Part shown: piece by piece, positions 15,326 to 22,492 of the stretch | Layout of the letters: each line of letters opens with the position of its first letter | Numbering within the stretch: position 1 is the first letter of the stretch | Assembly: GCF_001580455.1 (NCBI RefSeq) | Contig: NZ_CP010951.1 | Location: 1,178,001 to 1,242,000 of the forward strand | DNA: 64,000 nucleotides | Source: Ramlibacter tataouinensis | GTDB lineage: Bacteria; Pseudomonadota; Gammaproteobacteria; Burkholderiales; Burkholderiaceae_C | Direction of reading: 5' to 3' | The notes under the pieces: model-generated | Told to the model about the DNA's origin: nothing | Database searches by the model: none | Seen by the model: only the letters and a program-made list of their open reading frames with translations | Made by a program: the position numbers and the translations under genes

Positions 15326-16017
15326 CGCGGGGACTGCACACCTACTACGGCGCCAGCCATGTGCTGCACGGCGTGGACCTCGAGTTGCCGTCCGGCTGCG
15401 CGCTCGGCCTGCTGGGCCGCAACGGCATGGGCAAGACCACGCTGCTCAAGTCGATGCTGGGCCTGCTCAAGCCGCGCTCGGGTTCGGTGCATTTCGGCGG
15501 GCAGGCGGTGACCGGGCTGCCGCCCTATGAGATCGCGCGCCTCGGCGTCGGCTACGTGCCGGAAGGACGCGGCATCTTTGGCAACCTGAGCGTGCGCGAG
15601 AACCTGCAGATCGCCGAGCGCCCGGGACCGGACGGCAGCCGCGCCTGGACCTACGAGCGCGTCCTCGAGGTGTTCCCGCGGCTGAAGGAGCGGCTGCACA
15701 CCGGCGGCCAGCAGGTCTCCGGCGGCGAACAGCAGATGGTGGCGATCGGCCGCGCCCTGCTGACGAACCCGCGCGTGATGATTCTCGACGAGGCGACCGA
15801 GGGCCTGGCGCCGCGCATCGTCGAACACATCTGGCAGGTGATCGCGCAGATCCGCGCCGGCGGCATCAGCACCATCATCGTCGACCGCAACTACCGGTCG
15901 GTGCTGCGCCACACGGAGCGCGCCGTGGTGCTGGAGAAGGGCCGCGTCGCGCTCGCCGGCGAATCCCGCCAGCTCGCGCAGGACGAGGCGGCGCTGCACG
16001 CGCTGCTGGGCGTTTGA
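15316..16017 (+). CDS. LivF-type ABC transporter ATPase without adjacent permease
   Basis: 233 residues. Walker A GRNGMGKTT, signature VSGGEQQM, Walker B VMILDEATEGL. It resembles LivF of branched-chain amino acid type (HAAT) importers, often used for aromatic acids. The partner genes are not adjacent: the only livJHMGF set lies at 22493-26993 and has its own LivF. The residue after the switch aspartate (IIVDRNYRS) is Arg, where most LivF proteins have Gln or His, so activity might be altered. It may serve as an alternative ATPase for the nearby importer. Confidence 0.82.
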   Translation: MLVARGLHTYYGASHVLHGVDLELPSGCALGLLGRNGMGKTTLLKSMLGLLKPRSGSVHFGGQAVTGLPPYEIARLGVGYVPEGRGIFGNLSVRENLQIAERPGPDGSRAWTYERVLEVFPRLKERLHTGGQQVSGGEQQMVAIGRALLTNPRVMILDEATEGLAPRIVEHIWQVIAQIRAGGISTIIVDRNYRSVLRHTERAVVLEKGRVALAGESRQLAQDEAALHALLGV

Positions 16018-16043
16018 CAACGAGGAGACAACCGAGGACAGCC

Positions 16044-16829
16044 ATGGACTATCAGGACATTCTTTACGAATCGCGCGAAGGCACCGCCCGCATCGTCATC
16101 AACCGGCCGGACCGCATGAACGCATTCCGCGGCCAGACCTGCGAGGAGCTGATCCACGCACTGCAGCGCGCCGGCAGCGACCCGGGCATCGGCGCGATCG
16201 TGCTGGCCGGCGCCGGCGACAAGGCCTTCTGCACCGGCGGCGACCAGTCGGCGCATGCGGGCCAGTACGACGGCCGCGGCACGATCGGCCTGCCGGTCGA
16301 AGAGCTGCACGCCGCCATCCGCGACGTGCCCAAGCCGGTGATCGCGCGGGTCCAGGGCTATGCGATCGGCGGCGGCAACGTGCTGTGCACCCTGTGCGAC
16401 CTGACCATCGCCTCGGAGCGCGCGGTGTTCGGCCAGGTCGGCCCGCGGGTCGGCTCGGTCGACCCGGGCTACGGAACCGCCCTGCTCGCCCGCGTGGTCG
16501 GCGAGAAGAAGGCGCGCGAGATGTGGTACCTGTGCCGGCGCTACAGCGCTGCGGAAGCGCTGGCCATGGGCCTGGTCAACACTGTCGTCGCGCCCGAGCA
16601 GCTCGATGCCGAGGTCCAGAAGTGGTGCGACGAGATCCTGGAGAAGAGCCCCACCGCGCTGGCCATCGCCAAGCGCTCCTTCAACATGGACACCGCACAC
16701 ATCGCCGGCATCGCCGGCATGGGCATGTATGCGCTGAAGCTGTACTACGACACCGAGGAGTCGCGTGAAGGCGTGCGCGCCTTCCAGGAAAAGCGCAAGC
16801 CCGACTTCCGCCGCGGGAGAGTCCAGTGA
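16044..16829 (+). CDS. badI: BadI-like 2-ketocyclohexanecarboxyl-CoA hydrolase
   Basis: 261 residues from the ATG at 16044 (preceded by GAGGACA). Crotonase superfamily, close to BadI of Rhodopseudomonas palustris and to MenB: INRPDRMNAFRGQTC, AFCTGGDQSAHAGQYDGRG, GYAIGGGNVLCTLCDLTI, FGQVGPRVGSVDPGYGT and FNMDTAHIAGIAGMGMYALK are all BadI-like from memory. BadI opens 2-ketocyclohexane-1-carboxyl-CoA to pimelyl-CoA. BadH and BadK are not seen here and the Thauera-type Oah is present, so its true substrate is open. The last codons, VQ and stop, belong to the inverted-repeat element that follows. Confidence 0.82.
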   Translation: MDYQDILYESREGTARIVINRPDRMNAFRGQTCEELIHALQRAGSDPGIGAIVLAGAGDKAFCTGGDQSAHAGQYDGRGTIGLPVEELHAAIRDVPKPVIARVQGYAIGGGNVLCTLCDLTIASERAVFGQVGPRVGSVDPGYGTALLARVVGEKKAREMWYLCRRYSAAEALAMGLVNTVVAPEQLDAEVQKWCDEILEKSPTALAIAKRSFNMDTAHIAGIAGMGMYALKLYYDTEESREGVRAFQEKRKPDFRRGRVQ

Positions 16830-17086
16830 AACAGGGAAATCGATGCCCCCGTGAGCGCCAGAAGGGGCGCAATCTAGGCGCAAACCGCAGCCAGGTTGAA
16901 CACCTGGCGAGGATTTGCAACAACGGGTGCGCCCCTTCTGGCGCTCACCCTACGGGCCGGGGCGATAAGGGGCGCAGGGGGGCGTTGCGGCCCTTGCCCA
17001 GGCGGCCAGCCTGGGCTGCGGACCGCGCCTACCCCTGCACCCCTTCTCGCCCCGGCGGGGGCACCGATTTCCCTGTTTCACTGGAC
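16821..17086. repeat. 266-bp three-way-junction palindromic element
   Basis: Outer inverted repeat of 31 bp, 16821-16851 with 17056-17086, one mismatch. Inside it are two long arms placed end to end. Arm A is a perfect 21-bp stem (16851-16871 with 16928-16948) with an inner CCAGGT/ACCTGG hairpin (16891-16907). Arm B is a 24-bp stem with two mismatches (16957-16980 with 17032-17055) and an inner GCCCAGG/CCTGGGC hairpin (16996-17016). Only eight bases separate the arms. It contains the badI stop codon and ends 16 bp before padE. No transposase frame or target duplication was seen. A second element with the same plan is at 55503-55774. Confidence 0.85.
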
Positions 17087-17102
17087 TAGGAGCACCCGCC
17101 AT

Positions 17103-17657
17103 ATGCTGGAAATCATCGTCCAGGGCCGCGGCGGCCAGGGCGCGCAGACCGCCGGCAACCTGCTGGCGCGCGCGTTTTTCGCCGAAGGCCGCCAGGTGCA
17201 GGCCTTCGCGAGCTACGGCGGCGCGCGCCGCGGCACGCCTGTCAGTTCCTTCATCCGCGTCGACGAGCGGCCGGTCCGGCTGCGCTGCGACATCGAGCGG
17301 GCCGACGCCATCCTCTGCTTCGACGCGAGCCTGCTCGCCCCGCCGCTGCTGGATCGGGCCGACGGCCGCACCCTGATCGTCGTCAATTCCTCGCGCCCGG
17401 CCGCCGAGTGGGCGGCGAAGCTGCCCAGCCACCGCGTCGTGCCGGTGGACGCCCTGGCGATCTCCCGCTCGCAAGGGCTGGGGCGCATCGTCAATTCGGC
17501 GCTGCTCGGCGCCTTCGCGCGGGCCATCGGCAACCCGGCGCTGCCGGTCATGCGGCAAATGATGCTCGATCACTCGGCGAAGCTGCCGCAGGAGAACGCC
17601 GCCGCCTGCGAAACCGGCTTCGAGCACGCCGATGCCCTGCTGCGGGAGACTGCCTGA
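17103..17657 (+). CDS. padE: Phenylglyoxylate:acceptor oxidoreductase gamma subunit
   Basis: 184 residues, pyruvate:ferredoxin oxidoreductase gamma domain: VQGRGGQGAQTAGNLLARAF at the N-terminus and ASYGGARRGTPVSSF. In Azoarcus evansii and Aromatoleum the Pad enzyme decarboxylates phenylglyoxylate to benzoyl-CoA with CoA and NAD+. The start codon follows TAGGAGCACCC. It is the first of four adjoining genes with gamma, flavin plus ferredoxin, alpha and beta parts; the stop is fused to the next start (TGATG). Confidence 0.85.
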   Translation: MLEIIVQGRGGQGAQTAGNLLARAFFAEGRQVQAFASYGGARRGTPVSSFIRVDERPVRLRCDIERADAILCFDASLLAPPLLDRADGRTLIVVNSSRPAAEWAAKLPSHRVVPVDALAISRSQGLGRIVNSALLGAFARAIGNPALPVMRQMMLDHSAKLPQENAAACETGFEHADALLRETA

Positions 17658-19303
17658 TGTCCGGCTTGCCCATTCCGACCGCGTGGACCACCGGCACCAC
17701 CGAAGTCTTCAAGACCGGCACCTGGCGGGCCATGCTGCCCCTGCACGTCGCGCGGCCCTCGCCTTGCCACCAGGCCTGCCCGGTGAACGGCGACATCGCG
17801 CAATGGATCGGCCATGCGCGCGCCGGCGACCTGCGGCGCGCCTGGGAAGTCCTCACCGTCAACAACCCGTTCCCGGCGATCGCCGGGCGGGTGTGCCACC
17901 ACCCCTGCGAGACCGCGTGCAACCGCGCCGCCTACGACAGCGCCGTTTCGGTGTGCCGCCTGGAACGGGCGGTGGGCGACGAAGCGATCGCGCGCGGCTG
18001 GGCCTACGAACCACCCGCACTGGAGCGCGACGGCCACATCGCGGTCATCGGCGGCGGCCCTTCCGGCCTGTCGGCGGCCTACCAGCTGCGCCGGCGCGGC
18101 TGGCGCGTGACCCTGTACGAGGCCCGGCCCCAGCTCGGCGGCGTGATGCGCTACGGCATTCCCGCCTACCGGCTGGCGCGCGAAGTGCTCGATGCGGAGA
18201 TCGAGCGCATCGTCGCGCTGGGCGTGCAGGTGCGATGCGGCACGCCCATGGCGGACACGCAGGCGCTGGAGCGCACCCGGGCGTCGCACGACGCGGTCTA
18301 CCTCGCCACCGGCGCCAGCCGCCCCAAGACGCTGCCGCAGCTGGCGGCCGGCGCCGGCTGGTGGATGGCGGGCACCGACTACCTGGCGCGCTGCGCGGCG
18401 GGCGAGCGGCCACCGATCGGCCCGCGCGTTCTCGTGGTGGGCGGCGGCAGCGCAGCGATGGACGTCGCGCGCAGCGCACGCCGCGCCGGCTGCGAGGTGA
18501 CGCTGCTGGCGCTCGAGCCGCGCGAGCTGATGCCAGCCCAGCCGGCGGAGCTGCGTGAGGCGCTGGAAGAAGGTGTGTTGCTGCGCGATGGCGCGATGCT
18601 GGCCACGGTCGCCGAAGGGCCCGGCGGCGTCTCGGCCCCCTGCATGCGCGTGCGCTTCGAGGCCGGGGCGCCGGGCGAGCCGCCGCGCTTCATACCGGTC
18701 GAGGGCAGCGGCTTCACGCTGGAGACGGACACCGTGCTCGTCGCCATCGGACAGGATGCCGAGCTCGGGGCCTTCGCCCAGCTCGACGCGGCCTCGGGGC
18801 TGCTGCGGGTGGACGGCACCCAGCGCACCAACGCCGACAAGGTCTGGGCCGGCGGCGACGTCGCCAGCATGATGCGCTTCGTGACCGAAGCGGTCGGCAT
18901 GGGCAAGCGGGCGGCCATCGACATCGATGCCCAGCTGCGCGGCTCCGCCGCGCCGAGCGCGAACCGCGCGCCCTGCGTCCAGGCCGACGAGATCGCCACC
19001 TGGTACCACGCCCCCGCCGCGCGCGCCGCCGAGCGCGTGCGCGGCGCGGCCGACCGCCTGGCGGCCGGCGACGCCGAGGTGCAGCTGGCCCTCAGCCCGG
19101 CCGAGGTCCGCGCCGAGGCCACGCGCTGCTTCTCTTGCGGCAGCTGCACCTCCTGCGACAACTGCTTCCAGCTGTGCCCGGACCTGGCCATCGAGCACGT
19201 GGACGGCGGCTACCGCGTGCTGGCCGACTACTGCAAGGGCTGCGGCGTGTGCGTGCGCGAATGTCCCACCGGATCGATGCTGCTGCAGGAGGAGCTGCGA
19301 TGA
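17657..19303 (+). CDS. Phenylglyoxylate oxidoreductase NAD(P)H/flavin subunit fused to ferredoxin (PadH-PadF)
   Basis: 548 residues in three parts. Residues about 30-110: a GltD-like iron-sulfur N-terminus (CHQACPVNGDI, then CHHPCETAC). Residues about 125-460: FAD and NAD(P) domains with VIGGGPSGLSAAYQL and VVGGGSAAMDVARSA. Residues about 490-548: a 2[4Fe-4S] ferredoxin (CDNCFQLCP and CKGCGVCVRECP). Azoarcus-type enzymes are, as I recall, made with a separate NADH-accepting PadH and a small ferredoxin PadF; here both functions lie in one chain. It would pass electrons from the TPP site to NAD(P)+. Start and stop overlap both neighbours. Confidence 0.85.
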   Translation: MSGLPIPTAWTTGTTEVFKTGTWRAMLPLHVARPSPCHQACPVNGDIAQWIGHARAGDLRRAWEVLTVNNPFPAIAGRVCHHPCETACNRAAYDSAVSVCRLERAVGDEAIARGWAYEPPALERDGHIAVIGGGPSGLSAAYQLRRRGWRVTLYEARPQLGGVMRYGIPAYRLAREVLDAEIERIVALGVQVRCGTPMADTQALERTRASHDAVYLATGASRPKTLPQLAAGAGWWMAGTDYLARCAAGERPPIGPRVLVVGGGSAAMDVARSARRAGCEVTLLALEPRELMPAQPAELREALEEGVLLRDGAMLATVAEGPGGVSAPCMRVRFEAGAPGEPPRFIPVEGSGFTLETDTVLVAIGQDAELGAFAQLDAASGLLRVDGTQRTNADKVWAGGDVASMMRFVTEAVGMGKRAAIDIDAQLRGSAAPSANRAPCVQADEIATWYHAPAARAAERVRGAADRLAAGDAEVQLALSPAEVRAEATRCFSCGSCTSCDNCFQLCPDLAIEHVDGGYRVLADYCKGCGVCVRECPTGSMLLQEELR

Positions 19304-20451
19304 ACCCATCCGCCACCCTGCTGCTCAACGGCAACCATGCGGTGTCGTGGGCAGCCCGCCTGGCCCGCCCGCAGGTGGTGCCGGTCTACCCGATCACGCC
19401 GCAGACGCCGATCCTGGAGCAGATCACCGAGTTCCACGCACGCGGCGAGATGCAGGCCGAGATCCTCACCCCCGAGTCCGAGCACTCGGTGCTGGCGGCC
19501 TGCGTGCCGGCGTCGCTCGCGGGAGCGCGTGTGTTCACGGCGACGGCCTCGCAAGGCCTGCTGCTGATGCACGAGGTGCTGCACTACGCGGCGGGCGCGC
19601 GCGCGCCCATCGTGATGGCCAACGTCAACCGCACGGTCGCTTCGCCCTGGGCGTTCTGGCCGGACCAGACGGACAGCCTCGCGCAGCGCGACACCGGCTG
19701 GATCCAGTACTACAGCGAGAGCCCGCAGGAGTCGCTCGACAGCGTGCTGCAGGCCTTCCGCGTGGCCGAGCGCGTGCGCTTGCCGGCCATGGTCAACCAC
19801 GACGCCTTCTACGTCTCGCATTCGCTCGAAGCGGTCGCGGTGCCGTCGCAGGACGAGGTCGATGGCTTCCTGCCGCCCTATGCGCCGGCGCAGCGCCTGG
19901 ACGCCACCATCGGCGCCTCCTGGGGCAACGTGGTGACGCAGGACATGTTCTGCCGGCATCGCCAGGAGATGCAGCAGGCCATGGACGATGCGCTGCTCGC
20001 GGCGCAGGAGGCGGACCGGGCCTGGGGCGAGCTGACCGGCCGCACCTGGGGGCTGGTGGAGCGCTACCGCTGCGACGGCGCCGTGGCCGTGGTGGTCGCG
20101 CTCGGCAGCATGTGCGGCACGGCGCGCGAAGCCGTCGACCAGCTGCGCGCGGCGGGCCGTGCCGTCGGCCTGGTCAAGCTGCGCCTGTTCCGGCCCTTCC
20201 CGCTGCAGGCGCTGCGCGCCGCGCTGCACGGCGTGCGCGACGTGGTGGTGCTCGACCGCAACCATTCGCCGGGACTGGGCGGCATCCTGAACCAGGAAGT
20301 GCGGGCGGCGCTGTACGGGATCGAGTCGCCGCCGCGCGTGCACGGCCTGCTGGCGGGCGTGGGCGGCGTCAACGTCCCGCCGCAGCACATCGTGAAGCTG
20401 GTGCAGGACGCCGTGTGCCGCGCACCCTCCCCGCAATCGACCTGGGCCTGA
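19300..20451 (+). CDS. padG: Phenylglyoxylate:acceptor oxidoreductase alpha subunit
   Basis: 383 residues, POR alpha family: VVPVYPITPQTPILEQI near the N-terminus, ASQGLLLMHEVLHYAAG, then the C-terminal half with VALGSMCGTAREAV and VKLRLFRPFP. The start at 19300 overlaps the preceding stop (ATGA) and is followed by MNPSATLLLNGNHAV, a normal beginning for this subunit. The close relative is PorA; placement between the flavin subunit and the TPP subunit and next to padBCDJ supports phenylglyoxylate as substrate. Confidence 0.86.
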   Translation: MNPSATLLLNGNHAVSWAARLARPQVVPVYPITPQTPILEQITEFHARGEMQAEILTPESEHSVLAACVPASLAGARVFTATASQGLLLMHEVLHYAAGARAPIVMANVNRTVASPWAFWPDQTDSLAQRDTGWIQYYSESPQESLDSVLQAFRVAERVRLPAMVNHDAFYVSHSLEAVAVPSQDEVDGFLPPYAPAQRLDATIGASWGNVVTQDMFCRHRQEMQQAMDDALLAAQEADRAWGELTGRTWGLVERYRCDGAVAVVVALGSMCGTAREAVDQLRAAGRAVGLVKLRLFRPFPLQALRAALHGVRDVVVLDRNHSPGLGGILNQEVRAALYGIESPPRVHGLLAGVGGVNVPPQHIVKLVQDAVCRAPSPQSTWA

Positions 20452-20455
20452 CCAC

Positions 20456-21346
20456 ATGCAAGACCTCGACAACCACCCCGCCATGCTGTGCAGCGGCCAC
20501 GCCGCCTGTCCCGGCTGCATGGAAGCGCTGTCGGCCCGGCATGTGCTGGCCCGCATGGGGCCCGACACGATCGCGGTGATCCCACCCTCGTGCATGGCCA
20601 TCATCGCCGGCCCGCAGCCGTACAGCTCGCTGAAGATCCCGGTGTACCAGCCCACGCTGGAGGCGAGCGCCGCCGCGGCCTCGGGCATCCGGCGGGCGCT
20701 CAACGCCACCGGCCGCGGGCAGACCCAGGTGCTGGTGCTGGCCGGCGACGGCGGCACCTACGACATCGGCCTGCAGGCGCTGTCGTCCGCGGCCGAGCGC
20801 AACGAGGACATGCTCTACGTGTGCCTCGACAACGAGGGCTACATGAACACCGGCGCGCAGAAGTCCTCGTCCACGCCGCTGTATGCGCGCACCAGCTCCA
20901 CGCCGGCCGGCAAGCTGTCGCGCAAGAAGAACCTCACGGCCATCATCGCCGCGCACGGCGTGCCCTACACGGCAACGGCCAGCGTGGGCTTCATGCCCGA
21001 CATGCTGCGCAAGATCGACAAGGCGAAAGCCATGCGCGGCTTTCGCCTGCTGACCCTGCTGGTGCCGTGCGTCGACGGCTGGGGCCTGCCGGACGACGGC
21101 GGGCTGCGCGCGGCGCGCTACGCGGTGGAGTGCGGCGCCTTCCCGCTGTACGAGGTGGAGCACGGCACGCGCTACACGGTCAACCACCGCGAGCGCACCC
21201 GCCCCGTGGCCGAGTACCTGGCGGTGCAGAAGCGCTACCGCGGCATGTCCGCCGACGAGACGGCGCGGCTGCAGGCCGAAGTGGACGCGGGATGGGACTG
21301 GCTGATGCGCCTCGAAGGGCGCGAAGCGGGCCAGTTCGCGCCCTGA
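20456..21346 (+). CDS. padI: Phenylglyoxylate:acceptor oxidoreductase beta subunit (TPP)
   Basis: 296 residues. Cys pair in HAACPGCMEAL, another Cys in PPSCMAII and one in LLVPCVDGW suggest one [4Fe-4S] cluster. The thiamine-diphosphate motif runs from GDGGTYDIG to CLDNEGYMNTG. This subunit carries the decarboxylation site. Last gene of the plus-strand operon; GC-rich hairpins follow. Confidence 0.87.
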   Translation: MQDLDNHPAMLCSGHAACPGCMEALSARHVLARMGPDTIAVIPPSCMAIIAGPQPYSSLKIPVYQPTLEASAAAASGIRRALNATGRGQTQVLVLAGDGGTYDIGLQALSSAAERNEDMLYVCLDNEGYMNTGAQKSSSTPLYARTSSTPAGKLSRKKNLTAIIAAHGVPYTATASVGFMPDMLRKIDKAKAMRGFRLLTLLVPCVDGWGLPDDGGLRAARYAVECGAFPLYEVEHGTRYTVNHRERTRPVAEYLAVQKRYRGMSADETARLQAEVDAGWDWLMRLEGREAGQFAP

Positions 21347-21360
21347 GCGACCCACCCCTG

Positions 21361-21412
21361 CCCTCCCCCGGTGGGGGAGGGAGTCCAGGCTCCTCCCCCC
21401 TCCGGGGGGAGG
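21361..21412. repeat. Two tandem GC-rich hairpins between convergent genes
   Basis: CCCTCCCCC/GGGGGAGGG (21361-21381, loop GGT) and CCTCCCCCC/GGGGGGAGG (21392-21412, loop TCC), each a nine-bp stem. They lie between the converging ends of padI and the Rrf2 gene. A bidirectional terminator role is possible, but there is no T-run. Same type as 53675-53724. Confidence 0.7.
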
Positions 21413-21441
21413 CAGGGAGGGGGGCGCACCCGGCAGCCGCC

Positions 21442-21849
21442 TTAGCGCGAACCGGCTTCCCGCTCCACCAGCCGCAGCATGGTGGCGACCGTGATCGAGC
21501 TGAAGGTGGCGCGCGCCATCTGGTCGACCTCGGCGAGCACGGTGTCGATCGCGCGGTCGGCGGCCGTGTCCTCGGCTTCGCGACGCGGCGACGAGATGTC
21601 CTCGAACAGCTGGATCACGTCCATCAGCGTCAGGCGGCGCGCATTGGCCGAGAAGCGGTAGCCGCCGCCGACGCCGCGCACCGACTCGACCACACCGGCA
21701 CGCGCCAGCTCGGCCAGGACCTTGGCCAGGTGATGCGCCGACACGCCATAGCGGTCGGCGATCTCGGACGCGGGGATATGCCGCTGAGGGTCCGCTGCGA
21801 AGTCGAGCACGCTGTAGAGCGCCAGGAGGGTGTTGACCTGCAGCTTCAT
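21442..21849 (-). CDS. Rrf2-family transcriptional regulator (BadM-like candidate)
   Basis: 135 residues with an N-terminal winged helix (ALYSVLDFAADPQRHIPASEIA, read in two pieces, then SAHHLAKVLAELARAGVVES) and the family's RGVGGGYRFS wing. It contains no Cys at all, so it cannot bind an iron-sulfur cluster as IscR or NsrR do. BadM, which represses the benzoyl-CoA reductase operon of R. palustris, is an Rrf2 protein; location between the two aromatic operons makes a similar role plausible but unproven. Its start overlaps the stop of the GNAT gene. Confidence 0.82.
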   Translation of the reverse strand: MKLQVNTLLALYSVLDFAADPQRHIPASEIADRYGVSAHHLAKVLAELARAGVVESVRGVGGGYRFSANARRLTLMDVIQLFEDISSPRREAEDTAADRAIDTVLAEVDQMARATFSSITVATMLRLVEREAGSR

Positions 21850-22301
21850 GAGCGCGACCTCCCCGTCGCCGGCGGCATTTCCATCCCCAGCGGGATCATC
21901 GGCGCGGCCATCATGCCCTGGCTGCGGAAGAACGAGAGGATGAGCGTGTTGTCCGCCGACAGCAGGGTGCGCAGCTGGCGCACGCCCGCCGACCGCATCG
22001 CGTCGCACAGCGCCGTGAGCAGCCGTGTGCCGATGCCCGCCTGCCGCACGCGCGGATCGACGTCGATCGCAAAGACCCAACCGCAAGGCGGCGAGCCGAA
22101 CTCCCAGTCGCGCACCTCGCCGATCACGAAGCCCACGACCTCGCTACCGGCCACGGCCACCAGGAACAGGCGCTGTTCGCCGCGCTGCGCGTGGCCGTAG
22201 CGGCGGTACACGCGTTCCCAGTAGGCGCGCTTTTCGAGTCCGGTCACGCGGGCGTCCAGCGCGACCACTTGTTCGAGGTCCTGGCGGCGCACGGCGCGCA
22301 C
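21846..22301 (-). CDS. GNAT family N-acetyltransferase
   Basis: About 151 residues from a GTG at 22301; a second in-frame GTG lies nine bases downstream. The acetyl-CoA motif is RQAGIGTRLLTALCDAM, preceded by the beta-4 strand GWVFAIDVDP. The C-terminal third (SADNTLILSFFRSQGM) is also typical. Function of the acetyl acceptor is unknown. It is co-transcribed with the Rrf2 regulator (ATGA overlap). Regulation of CoA ligases by lysine acetylation is known in aromatic degraders, which is one possible role. Confidence 0.78.
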   Translation of the reverse strand: MRAVRRQDLEQVVALDARVTGLEKRAYWERVYRRYGHAQRGEQRLFLVAVAGSEVVGFVIGEVRDWEFGSPPCGWVFAIDVDPRVRQAGIGTRLLTALCDAMRSAGVRQLRTLLSADNTLILSFFRSQGMMAAPMIPLGMEMPPATGRSRS

Positions 22302-22393
22302 CGTGACGGCGCCGGAACTGGCCGGGATGCGGGGGCGCGCGCGGCGCTCGGCAGAGGGGCGGGTGGTAGCGATGAGATGGGTCCCGGGAAAGC

Positions 22394-22407
22394 TTATGCC
22401 AGATCAA
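22394..22407. promoter_or_regulatory. Weak FNR-like site upstream of the liv-pad-hcr operon
   Basis: TTATGCCAGATCAA has a good ATCAA half-site and a poor TTATG half-site against TTGAT-N4-ATCAA. It is 86 bp before the substrate-binding-protein gene. Included because two stronger sites occur in the window; it may well be chance. Confidence 0.25.
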
Positions 22408-22492
22408 GGAATTCCGGCATCAGCCTACCAGAATGCTCCTGAAGCTGCTTCCGATTCTATCCATGAGCCGCTGATAACGAAGGAGACAAACC

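Noticed and set aside
16821..17086. Insertion sequence or intron
   Set aside because: There is no transposase or reverse transcriptase frame and no target duplication visible; the DNA is only nested inverted repeats. A non-autonomous mobile element remains possible.
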